Below, piece by piece: positions 36,366 through 46,805 of a stretch of 64,000 nt of DNA (position 1 is the first letter of the stretch; each line of letters opens with the position of its first letter). Under the pieces are notes generated by a model. The model was not told the origin of the DNA, did no database searches, and was given only the letters and a program-made list of their open reading frames with translations. The stretch covers positions 98,113,001-98,177,000 of the forward strand of contig NC_134110.1 in the NCBI RefSeq assembly GCF_040939455.1, read 5' to 3'. A program made the position numbers and the translations under genes. This DNA is from Microcebus murinus. Its lineage: Eukaryota; Chordata; Mammalia; Primates; Cheirogaleidae.

Positions 36366-36722
36366 AGATACATGCACATGTTTGGTCATCTTGTTATGAC
36401 AAAGGTAAACTTCCAGAGCACTGGGGAAAATGCTGTTTTTAATAAATCATGCTGGTTCAAGTAGATATCCATGTAAAGAAAAAAAATAAATCTTGTTCCC
36501 TTTTTTTTTCCTATTTTTTATCTTACCTAAAAATCAATCCCAGATGGACTGGAGATCTAAATATAAGAGGTTAAAAACTTCTAGAAGATAACATAGAAAG
36601 ATATCTTTATGACCTTGTGTAGGCAAAAATTTCTTAACTAGGACACAGGAGAGCATGAACCATACAGAGAAATAAATTAAGCTACATTAAAATTTAAAGC
36701 TTTTCTTCACCAAGACACCATT
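36366..36722 (+). repeat. Old L1 piece, left of a younger L1
   Basis: ACATGTTTGGTCATCTTG, AATCAATCCCAGATGGACTGG and TTAACTAGGACACAGGAG are diverged L1 ORF2 words. The reading continues after the younger L1 at 37928. Confidence 0.75.
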
Positions 36723-37927
36723 AAAGAGTAAAATTCCTAAGGTATGAAACTATTAGAACTCTAGAGGAAAAAGTTGGAAACACTCTCCTAGACATTGGCC
36801 TGGGCAAAGAGTTTATGAAGAAGTCCCCAAAGGCAATCACAGTAGCAACAAAAATAAATAAATGGGACATGATCAAACTACAAAGCTTCTGCACAGCCAA
36901 AGAAATAGTCATGAAAGTAAACAGACAACCTACAGAATGGGAGAAAATTTTTGCATCTTATGCATCCAATAAGGGACTGATAACTAGAATATACTTAGAA
37001 CTCACGAAAATTAGGAAGAAAAAATCAAATAACCCCATTAAAAAGTGGGCAAAGGACTTGAACAGAAATTTTTCTAAAGAAGACAGAAGAATGGCCAACA
37101 AACATATGAAGAAATGCTCAACATCTCTAATCATCAGGGAAATGCAAATCAAAACCACACTGAGATATCACCTAACCCCAGTGAGAATGGCCTTTATCAA
37201 AAAATCTCCAAACAATAAATGCTGGCGTGGTTGCAGAGAGAGAGGAACACTCCTACACTGCTGGTGGGACTGCAAACTCGTTCAACCTCTGTGGAAAGAA
37301 ATATGGAGATACCTTAAAGCGATACAAGTGAATCTACCATTTGATCCAGCAATCCCATTGCTGGGCATCTACCCAAATGATCCAATGACACTCTACAAAA
37401 AAGACACCTGCACTCAAATGTTTATAGCAGCACAATTCATAATTGCAAGGCTGTGGAAACAGCCCAAGTGCCCATCAATCCAAGAATGGATTAATAAAAT
37501 GTGGTATATGTATACCATGGAGTACTATTCAGCTCTAAGAAACAATGGTGACATAGCACATCTTATATTTTCCTGGTTAGAGCTGGAACCCATACTACTA
37601 AGTGAAGTATCCCAAGAATGGAAAAACAAGCACCAGATATATTCTCCAGCAAACTGGTATTAACTGAGTAGCACATAAGTGGACACATAGGTACTACAGT
37701 AATAGGGTATTGGGCAGGTGGGAGGAGGGAGGGGGGGCGGGTATATACATACATAATGAGTGAGATGCGTACCATCTAGGGGATGGTCATGATGGAGACT
37801 CAGACTTTTTGGGGGAGGGGGGGAAATGGGCATTTATTGAAACCTTAAAATCTGTACCCCCATAATATGCCGAAATAAAAAAACAAAAATAAAAATAAAA
37901 GAAAAAAAGAAAAAAAAAAGAGTAAAA
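36723..37927 (+). mobile_element. Young L1 LINE, 5'-truncated, nested in an older L1
   Basis: Flanked by AAAGAGTAAAA at 36723-36733 and 37917-37927. The body 36734-37916 has a long open end of ORF2 from 36815 to 37663 (282 codons) with [50 protein letters not shown] and a terminal ANWY. The 3'UTR has G-runs and CCCCCATAATATGCCGAAATAAA. It is very close to the full-length L1 at 21987 in its 3' region. Confidence 0.96.
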
Positions 37928-38220
37928 TGGTATGCAACATCATGAGACAAAATAATTGCAATGAATATATATGTATGACAAAGAACTCATGTTCTGACTA
38001 TTTATAGAATTCCTATAAAATGAAAAAAAAAAAAGACTTCAACAGGTACTTTGGTACTTCCACAAGAAAATGAGATGTCCAAATGGCCAAAAGGAAGTGA
38101 AAAGCTATTCAATCACTTCAGTCAGCAAGAAAATATTAATATAAATTAAAACCACAGAGTATCTCACACTTAAAGAGTGACAAAAACAAATGTTGGCAAT
38201 GATTTAGAATAACAGGTATT
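37928..38220 (+). repeat. Old L1 piece, right of the younger L1
   Basis: GGCAACATCATGAGACAAAAT-type words and GTCCAAATGGCCAAAAGGAAG continue the L1M piece ending at 36722. Confidence 0.7.
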
Positions 38221-38249
38221 AAGAGTGTAAAGTAGAATAAAAAACTTAC

Positions 38250-38375
38250 TTCAAAAGTTCATAATTCTTCTCATTTAACCTCACAGCATTCTCCCTCCAA
38301 AATTTTTCAGATTTATGCACAGGACTCCATTCCAACCTTCCAGATTTAAGTTCTGAACTGTATTCATCAAATGAA
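38250..38375 (-). CDS. ATP6V1H: ATP6V1H internal coding exon (V-ATPase subunit H)
   Basis: Encodes [16 protein letters not shown], then [15 protein letters not shown], then [11 protein letters not shown], about residues 351-392 in human numbering. In the yeast subunit H structure the N- and C-terminal domains join by a short linker at about residue 350, so this exon starts near that joint (known from the family; mapping inferred). The exon is 126 bases. The acceptor is TTTTTATAG; the first T completes a Ser codon split AG|T. The donor is GTAAGT after TTTTGAA, splitting Lys [18 protein letters not shown] is strongly conserved in animal subunit H. Apart from the phase, the encoded residues look identical to the human protein as I remember it. 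Confidence 0.97.
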
Positions 38376-40195
38376 CTATAAAAATTTTAAAGAATTCAAA
38401 GTTTATAAAAATCTGAGAGTTACTCCAAAAATAAGCAAAATAAACAACTTCACTGATGATTAAATAACAAAGACTGAACACTAAACAAAGTTGAAACAAT
38501 CTTTAGTAAATCATGTGAACTTTTATTCTAGTCACTAAGGTCCAACATGCCTGTCAAATTTGAATGCTGGGCATGAGATATTAAAATGAGCACTTACTTT
38601 CAAAATCTTTTCCCCAATATATACATTATTGTGTATAAGTATTAATAAAAGACTTGATAATCTATCAGGATTTCTACCAAGACACCTGAAATTCTTTATT
38701 TGCCAGACCACTAAATATATTAATGCAAACTTATGTAAAAGCATAGTACTTTAACATAAAATAATAGTATACTTAATACTATTATAAGTATCATAAACTA
38801 CAATATATCACAAAAAAAATCATATGTATCAGTATAATATTTTACAATGTGATTACTAACAGTGTAGAGGTAATTTGTTACCTGAATGAAGCTATTATAG
38901 ACTAATTAAAAACAAAAACCTCTGTACATATAACAAATTGCAATTCAATTTAATTCAAAAACTATTCACTATGTGTAGAATAACTTGATTATTCAAAGCT
39001 TTATGATAGGAAATTGTTAATGTGGTAAGCCAGAAGACAAACACAGTGTCAAGACATGTTTGGACTTACTTTCAAGTAAAAAAGAGTTGTAGCCATTCGG
39101 ATGTGGCTGTTAACTCGGTACAACTGGGCTGTACTGGGTAAATTGATCAGAGTATCTTGTTTGAATAAAATAGTAATTTACTTTAACGTAGGGCCAGCTA
39201 GTATAAGAAGTAAACTAGTATTTTTAACATTCATATCCTAAACCTACAACAGCAAAAACAGAGACAAGCCTCTTTCAGCTACCTCCATCCCCCTATTAGC
39301 TTTATGTAAATAAATTCAGTTATTAGTTAACATGAATTAAATCACTTAGAAAGCTAACTATCAGTAATCTTATTTTTTTAAAAAAAGGCCTTAATGATTA
39401 CAAAAGAACTGATCATAAATTGTTAAATAAACATAATAATAATAGAATCTATAACTATAAGGCCTATTGCTGGCCTGCCTATTATATTAAAATCAACTTA
39501 TCCATATTTGGAATTACAAAATTTCAAAAATAATTTGCCTCCCTCCACAAAAATTCAGTACAAACCGCTGATACAGGTAACACCTCCCATCTCTGGGAAA
39601 TCTTTTGGGCCTTGGGATCATGGCTGCATTGAATTATCTGATAAATACATTTCTGAAGCACATACTACAGCAAAGGTATTTGCTGGGCAGTTGGAACCTC
39701 ATAACAAATTCTACAAGGTTAGCATTTTTATTACTACTTTGCCACAATGACGTGAAAAATTCAAGATGCTTGTTTAAGGCCACATATGGAGAAAGTAGTG
39801 GAAAAAATTCAAACCCACATCAGCCTGGCTTCCAAAACCCAATCCACCTAAAGAGAAGAATCTATTTCCTGAGAATAGTTTGAAAACAAAGAATATGCAT
39901 GTTAATGGGAAAAATCATCAAGATATTATGAAACATAAGCCCTATTTTGTGGGAGATAGGGGTAGGCAGAGAGGAGCTAGGAGGCTTTTTGGAAACAAAC
40001 ACAAGAAATCAGAGGGGAAGCAGGACTAGGCGGGGAAGATGGTAGGAGTGGTATGGAGTCCCTTCCCTACTGTGTAAGGTGGTTTTTCTTTATCCTATGT
40101 ATATTATTTGCATTATTTTTTCATATAAGAAATAAAAATAAAATTTCATATAAAAAACAAACCTTTCATATAAAATAAAATCCATCCAGATGTAC
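38376..40195. other. ATP6V1H: ATP6V1H intron, mostly nothing recognised
   Basis: The left part of the 2.7 kb intron between the exons at 38250 and 41053. AT-rich. Short open frames at 39508-39750 and 39605-39883 (plus, overlapping, antisense to the gene) have no motif. Confidence 0.6.
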
Positions 40196-40490
40196 TTTGG
40201 GATGTACATGTACAGGCTCATGTACTTTGGGAGGCTGAGCTGGGAGGATCACTTGAGGCCAAGAAATCAAGACCAGTCTGGGCAACATAGTGAGACCCCC
40301 ATCACAAAAAATTAGAAAAATTAGCGTGATGGTGCATGTCTATAATTCCAGCTACTTGGGAGGCTGAGGCCTCTGGGAGTATCCCAGGAGCCCGGGAGTT
40401 CAAGGCTGCAGTGAGCTATGATTGGGCCTCTGCACTACAGCCTGGGCAACACAGAGAGATCCCATCTCTAAAAAATAAAATAAAATAAGC
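40196..40490 (+). repeat. Alu, old
   Basis: GTACTTTGGGAGGCTGAGC, GATCACTTGAGGCCAAG, CCAGTCTGGGCAACATAG, a second arm with GCTACTTGGGAGGCTGAGG, and GCACTACAGCCTGGGCAAC. The 5' start is replaced by other sequence and the strepsirrhine linker is absent. Confidence 0.9.
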
Positions 40491-40558
40491 CAATAGGAAC
40501 TTCAAAAAGCAGGAAAAATATTCTCTCCATATATGGGCAAACCTCCTCCACAAATTAA

Positions 40559-40592
40559 CAAACTATCATTAGTTAATGATAGTTAATGATAG
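40559..40592. repeat. Short inverted and direct repeat
   Basis: AACTATCATTA and TAATGATAGTT form an 11-bp inverted repeat separated by two bases. GTTAATGATA is also directly repeated to the right. Confidence 0.7.
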
Positions 40593-40620
40593 CTGCTTAA
40601 AAAGACTCTGAAAGAAGACT

Positions 40621-40779
40621 CTCAAGGGGTTCCTTTTTGGGGGGCGGGGGTTTAAGCCACTTTATTGAGGGGAACTGGGGACAGGAAACAATAAAGGACG
40701 TAGAACGATGAGATTCGACATCTTCGGCCAGGCCAGGACCTCCCAGCCTTTGCAGGCGAGAAAAGCTCAAGGGGTTCCT
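40621..40779 (-). pseudogene. Tiny processed retrocopy with 14-bp target-site duplication
   Basis: CTCAAGGGGTTCCT is present at 40621-40634 and 40766-40779. The insert 40635-40765, read on the minus strand, starts CTTTTCTCGCCTGCAAAGG (a pyrimidine-rich 5' end such as a transcript start), then an ATG at about 40720, then a CCTCAATAAAGTGG polyadenylation site and a short C/A-rich tail. It is about 131 bases long. It looks like a retrocopy of a short or internally deleted mRNA. I could not identify the source gene. Confidence 0.75.
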
Positions 40780-41052
40780 GAGGGAGGAAAGCCAGTCAAA
40801 TTTCAGATAGCAAGAAACAGTGGGAATCTCCCTGAGTGAGGAGAGACAATACATAGCTCTCACCAACTGTCGCCATGTAAAAATGATGTCTCAAAAGAAT
40901 ACATAACATATTTTAGTAAAATCTCTTTATTTTTACAGTTGGCAACAAATTTAGATTGTTGAAATGCTATGTAAGATCTTGAAATGCTTGCTATGTAAGT
41001 CAAAACAAAGCTCAACAGATCCAGCATTTGAGAATTTAAAAGAAAAACACAC

Positions 41053-41231
41053 CTAAGGTCCTGGACACTCTCACCAAGTTTTTCCAAAAGAAATTTGATA
41101 TCTTCACTGATATCTTCATCATCGTACTTCTGCTGTTCCAAGTTCTCCAACTGCTTCAGAACTTTGCACTGAATCATGGCCAAAGCATATTCTTGGCGTG
41201 TTTCTCTTTCAGTTGACTTTTCTAAAAAGTT
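41053..41231 (-). CDS. ATP6V1H: ATP6V1H internal coding exon (V-ATPase subunit H)
   Basis: Encodes NFLEKSTERETRQEYALAM, then IQCKVLKQLENLEQQKY, then the acidic DDEDISEDIKFLLEKL and GESVQDL, about residues 291-350. This is the end of the N-terminal helical-repeat domain of subunit H, leading into the interdomain linker. The exon is 179 bases. The acceptor is TCTAACCCAG, with Asn AAC as the first full codon (phase 0). The donor is GTGTGT after GACCTTAG; the A immediately before the donor-side G and the next exon's T give a Ser codon AG|T. The donor is a GTGTGT rather than GTAAGT, weaker than those of the neighbouring exons. Confidence 0.97.
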
Positions 41232-41465
41232 CTGGGTTAGACACAATGATAATGAAAAACTATAATTTGTCATGTGATGTTCTCAGACCTCTACACTTTC
41301 TTTTATACCCTCTTTCCCCCTTCTAGTCTCAGGTTTAACCACCACCTTTAAGTGGATGACTCTACCTCAAATCCTTATTCATTCCTGAGTGTCCCATATC
41401 AGGAGCCTACTTTTGATTACGTCCATACTTCCTGGCTTACTAAACATCTTTATCAACCCAGACTT

Positions 41466-41560
41466 AGGCTTGGTTCGGCAGCACATATACTAAAATTGGA
41501 CTAAAACAGAGAAGATTAGCATGGCCCCTGCATAAGGATGACACGCAAATTCATGAAACC
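41466..41560 (+). pseudogene. RNU6 pseudogene: U6 snRNA pseudogene, 3' end lost
   Basis: U6 is the catalytic snRNA of the spliceosome. TTCGGCAGCACATATACTAA, GAAGATTAGCATGGCCCC and GGATGACACGCAAATTC are the U6 5' stem, ACAGAG-adjacent and internal stem-loop regions. ACAGAG itself is present. Differences include CTAAAACAGAG for AACGATACAGAG, GCATAAGG for GCGCAAGG, and CATGAAACCAGATG where GTGAAGCGTTCC is expected. The terminal T run is absent. No U6-type upstream PSE or TATA box is evident, so it is a dead retrocopy. Confidence 0.93.
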
Positions 41561-41572
41561 AGATGAGCCTTA

Positions 41573-42189
41573 CAACATTGAACACATTCACAATTAAATT
41601 CATCTCAATCCTTTCTCATGGCCTTTCTCCGTTTGCTGCCCACCTAGAGTACTTAAGATACTAAAAACGAATGTTTCTTCAAGTATCTCTCTAGTTTTCA
41701 GTCACCTTTTTTCTTCCCCTCTAATCAACCTGTAAGTGCACAAGGAACAACAATTAAAAAAAAAAAAACTCTCTTGCTTGAACAATTATCAGAAAAGTTC
41801 TGTGACATTCAGGTAAATTCTCTAGTTTTCTTCTGTGACTTTCTATTTTTAAAAAGAGTACTTAGGAAAATAGCAAAAGAACCTAAAAACATATAAACTG
41901 TTCACTGAATTAACCAGTATTTCTGAGTAAGGACCAGGCTAAGCCCTAGAAGCAGAAGAAACATGATAGGCCCCTACTGTCAAGACAGCTACTTTCACCA
42001 AGCTGCTAAAGAATTGTCAAATATCTCATCCCAAAAAACAAAGTACAATAACAACTTCACAGCAGTCATGTAATAACAATTCTAAATCAATGTACCAAAA
42101 TTTGACACTACTTCTTTTCCTTTTTACAAGCAAGTTATAGCCCTAATAATTAGAACAAATAGATGCAAAAACAGATTTAGCTTAGCATG
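41573..42189. other. Intron, nothing recognised
   Basis: AT-rich non-coding sequence with a 14-base A run at about 41756-41769. Confidence 0.5.
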
Positions 42190-42355
42190 TGGAAGTTAGT
42201 GAGATTGATGCCAGCCACCATTCTTCCTCCCTTCCTGTTTCCCTCAGATTTTAAGTACCTTGAGAGAGTTTCCCTTAGTTTATTTATACCACCAGTAGCT
42301 TGGCTGTGTCTGGCTCAGAGTTGACACTCAATAAAGTATTTGTTAACCTAATATT
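42190..42355 (+). repeat. L2 LINE 3' end fragment
   Basis: CTCAGATTTTAAGTACCTTGA, CTTAGTTTATTTATACC and GACACTCAATAAAGTATTTG follow the L2 3' end order. Confidence 0.6.
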
Positions 42356-42489
42356 CCTCCTAAGTGCTTACAACTGTAAAGATCACAAACTACTTGTAAT
42401 CCTTTTTTATATAAACAGATAATGAGTAGCAGTAACATAACTAAATTAACTTGCATTAAGAATTACTTTGAAACATGAACTTCCACTCA

Positions 42490-43251
42490 GGTATAATGGA
42501 CTAAGAACCTACTGGACAAACTCCTCCCTTATAGAAAACAACTATAAAACCTGGAGAGACTCAAAAAGCAACTACCTCAAAAAATAGTGAATAAAAGCAG
42601 ATAGACTCTGATGTGAAGATCAGACTCTCCTAGGGTAGGGAAGTTGGAGAACAATATAATTAAGTCCCTGTCACTGAAGTTTCTAACTTGAAGCTAAGTA
42701 TGGTCTGTGCATTGGACACCATGGCAGTCAGAGAACCCACAGAAAAGCTCAGTAGTGTTTTGGGGCTGGGGAACCAGAAAGTGAAGCTGGAAAACCATGA
42801 ACACTGAGGCAAGTGAAGAAAACCACCAAGAAGCGTAGCAGAACTAGAAAAAGGACCCAAATTCTATCTGATCTGTTCTCTGACCAACCCTGAAACATGC
42901 ATGTGCAGGACAGCCTCAAACCAGCTCAGCTAAAGACAAAGATCTGAACTGCAACCAGAGCTGCTACCCAAGAAACAAAGTCTGTAGTTGAAAGTCAGTT
43001 AAGAAAACTTTCCCCTAAAACAAAGGAAGCAATAACTTGTTGGAGAAAAACAGCAGAATGCAGAATCTCCACAGCACAGTATTCATAATGGCCAAGATAA
43101 AATCCAAAATTACCAGAAATACAAAAAAAAAAAAAAAAAAAGAGCACAGAATACAGTCTTAGAAGAAAACCAATTGAGTATAGCTCTAGGATGAACAAGA
43201 TACTAGAGCCAACAAAGATTTCAAAACAACTACAACAATCCTCAATGAAAT
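42490..43251 (+). repeat. Old L1 (L1M type) 5' region
   Basis: CTATAAAACCTGGAGAGACTC, GGAGAACAATATAATTAAG-type words and the AAGATAAAATCCAAAATTACC segment are old L1 5' sequence. Continues after a micro-insertion at 43316. A similar start recurs at 44226, so two related copies may lie in tandem. Confidence 0.65.
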
Positions 43252-43315
43252 AAAATATGCTTATACGTAACCTTAACATTTGTACCCCCATAATATGCTG
43301 AAAAAAAATATGCTT
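43252..43315 (+). mobile_element. Micro-L1 insertion: about 38 bases of L1 3' end with 11-bp duplication
   Basis: AAAATATGCTT stands at 43252-43262 and 43305-43315. Between them is the last part of a young L1, ATTTGTACCCCCATAATATGCTG, followed by a short A tail. It is an extreme 5' truncation. Confidence 0.88.
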
Positions 43316-43805
43316 TCAATGAATGAAAATCTCAGGGGAAAAACAAGAAACTATTAAAAATGATCAAATGGACATCCTATAAGTAAAACATACAATTTCT
43401 GAAATAGAAAATTAGCTGATAGACTTAAACAAGTGGAGATGAAACAGGAAAGATTAAATAAACTTGCAAATAGATTAAAATTATCTAAGGAGAAGAATAG
43501 AGAGATAAAGATTTTTAAGAAATGAATAGATTTGGCAAATGATCCAACATATGTGCCAAACAATGTTGCCAAACAATTCAACATATGTGCAAATGGAATA
43601 CCAAAAGAAGAAAAAATGTAGCTGAAATTTTATTTGAAGAAATAGTAGCTGAAAATTTCCCAAATCCAATGTGAGAGAAATTTTTGGACATAAAATGTTC
43701 AAAGAACACCAAGCCCAAGCAGAGGCACATCCTTATCAAACAGATAAAAAGTTTGAAGAATACTTTTGCTGTATATAGAATTCTCAGATTATAGTTCACA
43801 GACAA
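43316..43805 (+). repeat. Old L1 (L1M type), continuation
   Basis: ACATCCTATAAGTAAAACATA, ACAAGTGGAGATGAAACAGG and GCTGAAAATTTCCCAAATC correspond to old L1 ORF1. Frame is broken. Confidence 0.65.
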
Positions 43806-44225
43806 AAAGACAAAACTAATATAAGCACCAAGTTACACTGGTAAATTTTATGAGACTTATAAAGATTAGTAAAGCCTCTATTTAAAGTAGAAATTATTCA
43901 GTCTTTGAGTCAATCTAATTTGGAACTGTTATCTTAAGTCATAAAATATGCCTCATGCAGACATCAAAAAAAAAGTTTCCATAATAAAAATCATTTCAAA
44001 AATCCATGTTTCATGCTAAAGTGTTAAAATTGTCATCATGGTGAAAGAATTACTACAAAGAACAAAAAACTACAATTTTGTGATATTTTCATGTTACTTC
44101 TGAATTTCTATTAAGTGCTGTTTTATCCTTTCATGTGAAATACTGCGAACAAAGTATGTATTTAAAATGGTTCAAAATTGTAAATATATTCCACAGATTC
44201 TATTTCAAGTGATGGAAAAGTATAA
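43806..44225. other. Intron, nothing recognised
   Basis: AT-rich non-coding sequence between two old L1 pieces. Confidence 0.45.
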
Positions 44226-44777
44226 TAGCTCCTATTTGGTCAACACTCTCATAGAAAATAGCTATAAAATCTGAATGAAATATAAAACTCGAAGGAACAA
44301 AGGACAGTAGAAATTGGAAGGGATTCTACACATAGAAAAAATAAATGGTACTAGGAGAATTTCTGGTGTTACAAATAGCTTATCTCCCAAGGGCAGACCC
44401 CAGTCAGAAACAATCCAGGTAAAACTCAGACAGAAACCCACAGGTCCGTAGGCCTGAAGAAACAAAAGACAGTTCAGAGTGACCACATCAACTAGAAAGT
44501 GAGAGGAGAAATCACGGAGAGAAACACAAAGAAGTCCCTTTGTGTTGAACTTTGCCCACTCTCTGACTGACCACTACACTGTGCATGCAAAGACAGACTT
44601 TAAGCAGCCCACCTATGCCTAAAAGAAATGAAAAATGAATTCCAGCTGCTGCTCACCACAGGAAGACAGAACTTAAGAGTTGGAGTGCAGTCAAGTTAAC
44701 TGCCTGCTAAAACAAAAAACTCAACACTCTATGGAGCAACACAACAGAAACCAGAGTCTCTAGGATGTAACATACAC
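44226..44777 (+). repeat. Old L1 (L1M type) 5' region, second copy
   Basis: AGAAAATAGCTATAAAATCTG and CTCGAAGGAACAAAGGACAG are again old L1 5' words, in the same orientation as the copy at 42490. Confidence 0.6.
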
Positions 44778-45083
44778 AGCTGCAGTCCCCAATCCCCAGG
44801 CCACAAACTGGTATCAGTCCGTGGCATTTTAGGGACACAGCCACAGAGCTCCGCTGCCCTCGACACCCCACCCCCTGCCCCATCCATGGAAAAGTTGTCG
44901 TCCACGAAACTTAGGAAGGGAGGGTGCATAGCAGGAGGTGGGGGCTGCATAGCAGGAGGTGAGTAGCGGGCAAGCAAAGCTTCATCTCTATTTACAGCAG
45001 CTCTCCCACCTCCCCACTCCAGTCCGTGGAAATTTTTATTTCAGGAAACCAGACCCTGGTACCAAAAAGGTTGGAGACCATTG
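44778..45083 (+). mobile_element. MER1-type hAT-Charlie MITE
   Basis: Left end CAGTCCCCAATCCCCAGGCC and right end CCAAAAAGGTTGGAGACC match MER1. Also present: GTATCAGTCCGTGGCATTT, GAAAAGTTGTCGTCCACGAAA and GCATAGCAGGAGGTG (twice, 44925-44960). Inserted within the old L1, whose sequence resumes on the right. Confidence 0.8.
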
Positions 45084-45995
45084 ATTTACAACATTCAGGA
45101 CACATTCACAAATTAGTAGACATACGACAAAACAGGAAAATGTGACAACACTCAAGAAAAAAGTCAATCAAGGAAGATCAACCCTGAGATGAATTAGATG
45201 CTGGGATTAGCAGAAAAAGATTTAAAGTAAACATTATAAATATGCCTAAAGAACATATGCTAGTAATGAAAGAAAAAAGGAAGGAAAAAGGAACAAAAGG
45301 GAAAGTTCAGCAGAGAAATAGACACTATAAATTTCCAAATGGAAATTCTATAATTTTGAATTTTAAAATTTGCTAATGTGCTCAAAAGCAGATTGGAGAT
45401 GACACAGGATTCAATGAAGACAGATAAACAGAAATTATTCAATTTCACAAGCACATACAAAAAGATACTCCCTATTCCTACTCCTCCACAAAGTGAACAA
45501 AGGCTCAGTAACTTACAGTGTAATAATCAAAAGGTCTAACAAGTGTAATTGCCCAGAAGGCAAGGAGGAGTAAAAAGGTGCAGAAAAAAACATCTGAACA
45601 CATAATGAACAAAATTTTTCTAAGTTTAGTAAAAGACATAAATCTACAAATCTGTAAGTGCAGTAAACACCAGAAAGAATAAAATAAAATATACCCAGAT
45701 ATACCACATTCGATCTTCAGAAAACCAAATATTTATATAACAAGGAAATTTTGATGGCAGCTAGAGAAAGACAACACATGATGTACAGGGAAACAAAAAT
45801 ACAAAGGAAGGCTGACTTTTCATCAGAAACAATGGAGGGAAGTCATAAGACAGTGGAATGATATCTTTAAAGTGCTGAGAGAAAAAAAGAACTATGAACC
45901 CAGAATTTGCATTTGGCAAAAATATCCTTCAAGAATAAAAGTAAAATAAAATCATTTTTATATAATGAAACTGAGATAATCACCAGCAGATGTAT
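45084..45995 (+). repeat. Old L1 (L1M type) ORF1 region
   Basis: CACTCAAGAAAAAAGTCAATC, GCTGGGATTAGCAGAAAAAG, AATATGCCTAAAGAACATATG and GGCAGCTAGAGAAAGACAAC follow old L1 ORF1. The frame is destroyed. Confidence 0.75.
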
Positions 45996-45997
45996 GC

Positions 45998-46225
45998 TAA
46001 AGCAGGAGTTGGCAAACTTTTACTGTAAAAGGCCAAAGACTAAATATTTTAGGCTTTGTAGTCTGTCACAACTACACACTACTGCTGTTATAGTGTAAAA
46101 GCATCCACAGAAAACACATAAATGAATAAGCAAAGCAAATGAGTATTCTAATAACACTTTATTTATAAAAATAGGTGGCGGGTCACATTTGGCCCATTGG
46201 CTACTGTAGTTTGCTGATCCCTAGG
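45998..46225 (+). mobile_element. hAT-Charlie type MITE, near full length
   Basis: Begins GCAGGAGTTGGCAAACTTTT and ends CAGTTTGCTGATCCCTAG-like (TAGTTTGCTGATCCCTAGG), inverted ends. Contains GTAAAAGGCCAAAGACTAAA, TTTTAGGCTTTGTAGTC and TAACACTTTATTTATAAAA. Same family as 11763 and 31010. Confidence 0.78.
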
Positions 46226-46514
46226 CTAAAGGAAATTCTACAGCTGAAGGAAAATGATACTATCATGTAGAAAACTAGATCTGTAGGAAGGAAGGATGAG
46301 ATGCAGATATACTATATAGTTGGACAAATATAAACAACTGTATTTCCCTTTTAACTTCCATAACATACATAAGACTGTTAAGAGCAAAAACACTGCAATT
46401 ATAGCATTTATAACATATGTAGATACGACAACTATAGCATAAAAGATTGCAAGTTCTTACATTTTCATAAAATAGTATAATATGAACTTTAAGTGTAATA
46501 CATAAAAGTTGTAT
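46226..46514. other. Intron, nothing recognised
   Basis: AT-rich non-coding stretch. The minus-strand open frame at 46275-46568 (97 codons) has no motif. Confidence 0.45.
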
Positions 46515-46805
46515 ATTATCAGGGTACATGTGATATTTTGACAGATTCATATAATATGTAATGATCAAATCAGGATAACCGTGATATCCATCACCTTAAA
46601 CATTTATATTTACACTGGCAACATTCGAATTATTCTTTTCTAGCTATTTTGAAATCTATAACAGGTTATTGTTCACGATAGTCACCTTACTGAATTGTCG
46701 AACACTAGGTCTTTGTTTCTTCTATGTAATTGTGTTTCTATACCCATTAATCCATCCGCCTCACTTCATCCCCTTCCTCCCCTCTATCCTTCCTGTCCTC
46801 TGATA
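46515..46805 (-). repeat. L1 3'UTR fragment, antisense
   Basis: ATCAAATCAGGATAACCGTG, ATCCATCACCTTAAACATTT, TTTCTAGCTATTTTGAAATC and GTCGAACACTAGGTCTTTG are the reverse complement of a middle-aged L1 3'UTR. Confidence 0.75.

Larger units (their letters stand above)
17761..38249 (-). other. ATP6V1H: ATP6V1H intron, about 20.5 kb
   Basis: The largest intron in the window, with donor GTAAGT left of 38250 and acceptor TTTCAG right of 17760. It holds the nested retroviral remnant/L1/Alu structure (19.7-31 kb) and several further L1 pieces. Confidence 0.9.

Noticed and set aside
36815..37663. A 282-codon open frame as a gene
   Set aside because: It is the C-terminal end of L1 ORF2, flanked by the L1 target duplication; no promoter or start of its own.
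41466..41572. Functional U6 snRNA gene
   Set aside because: The 3' end and T run are missing, several core bases differ, and no proximal promoter element or TATA box was seen upstream.
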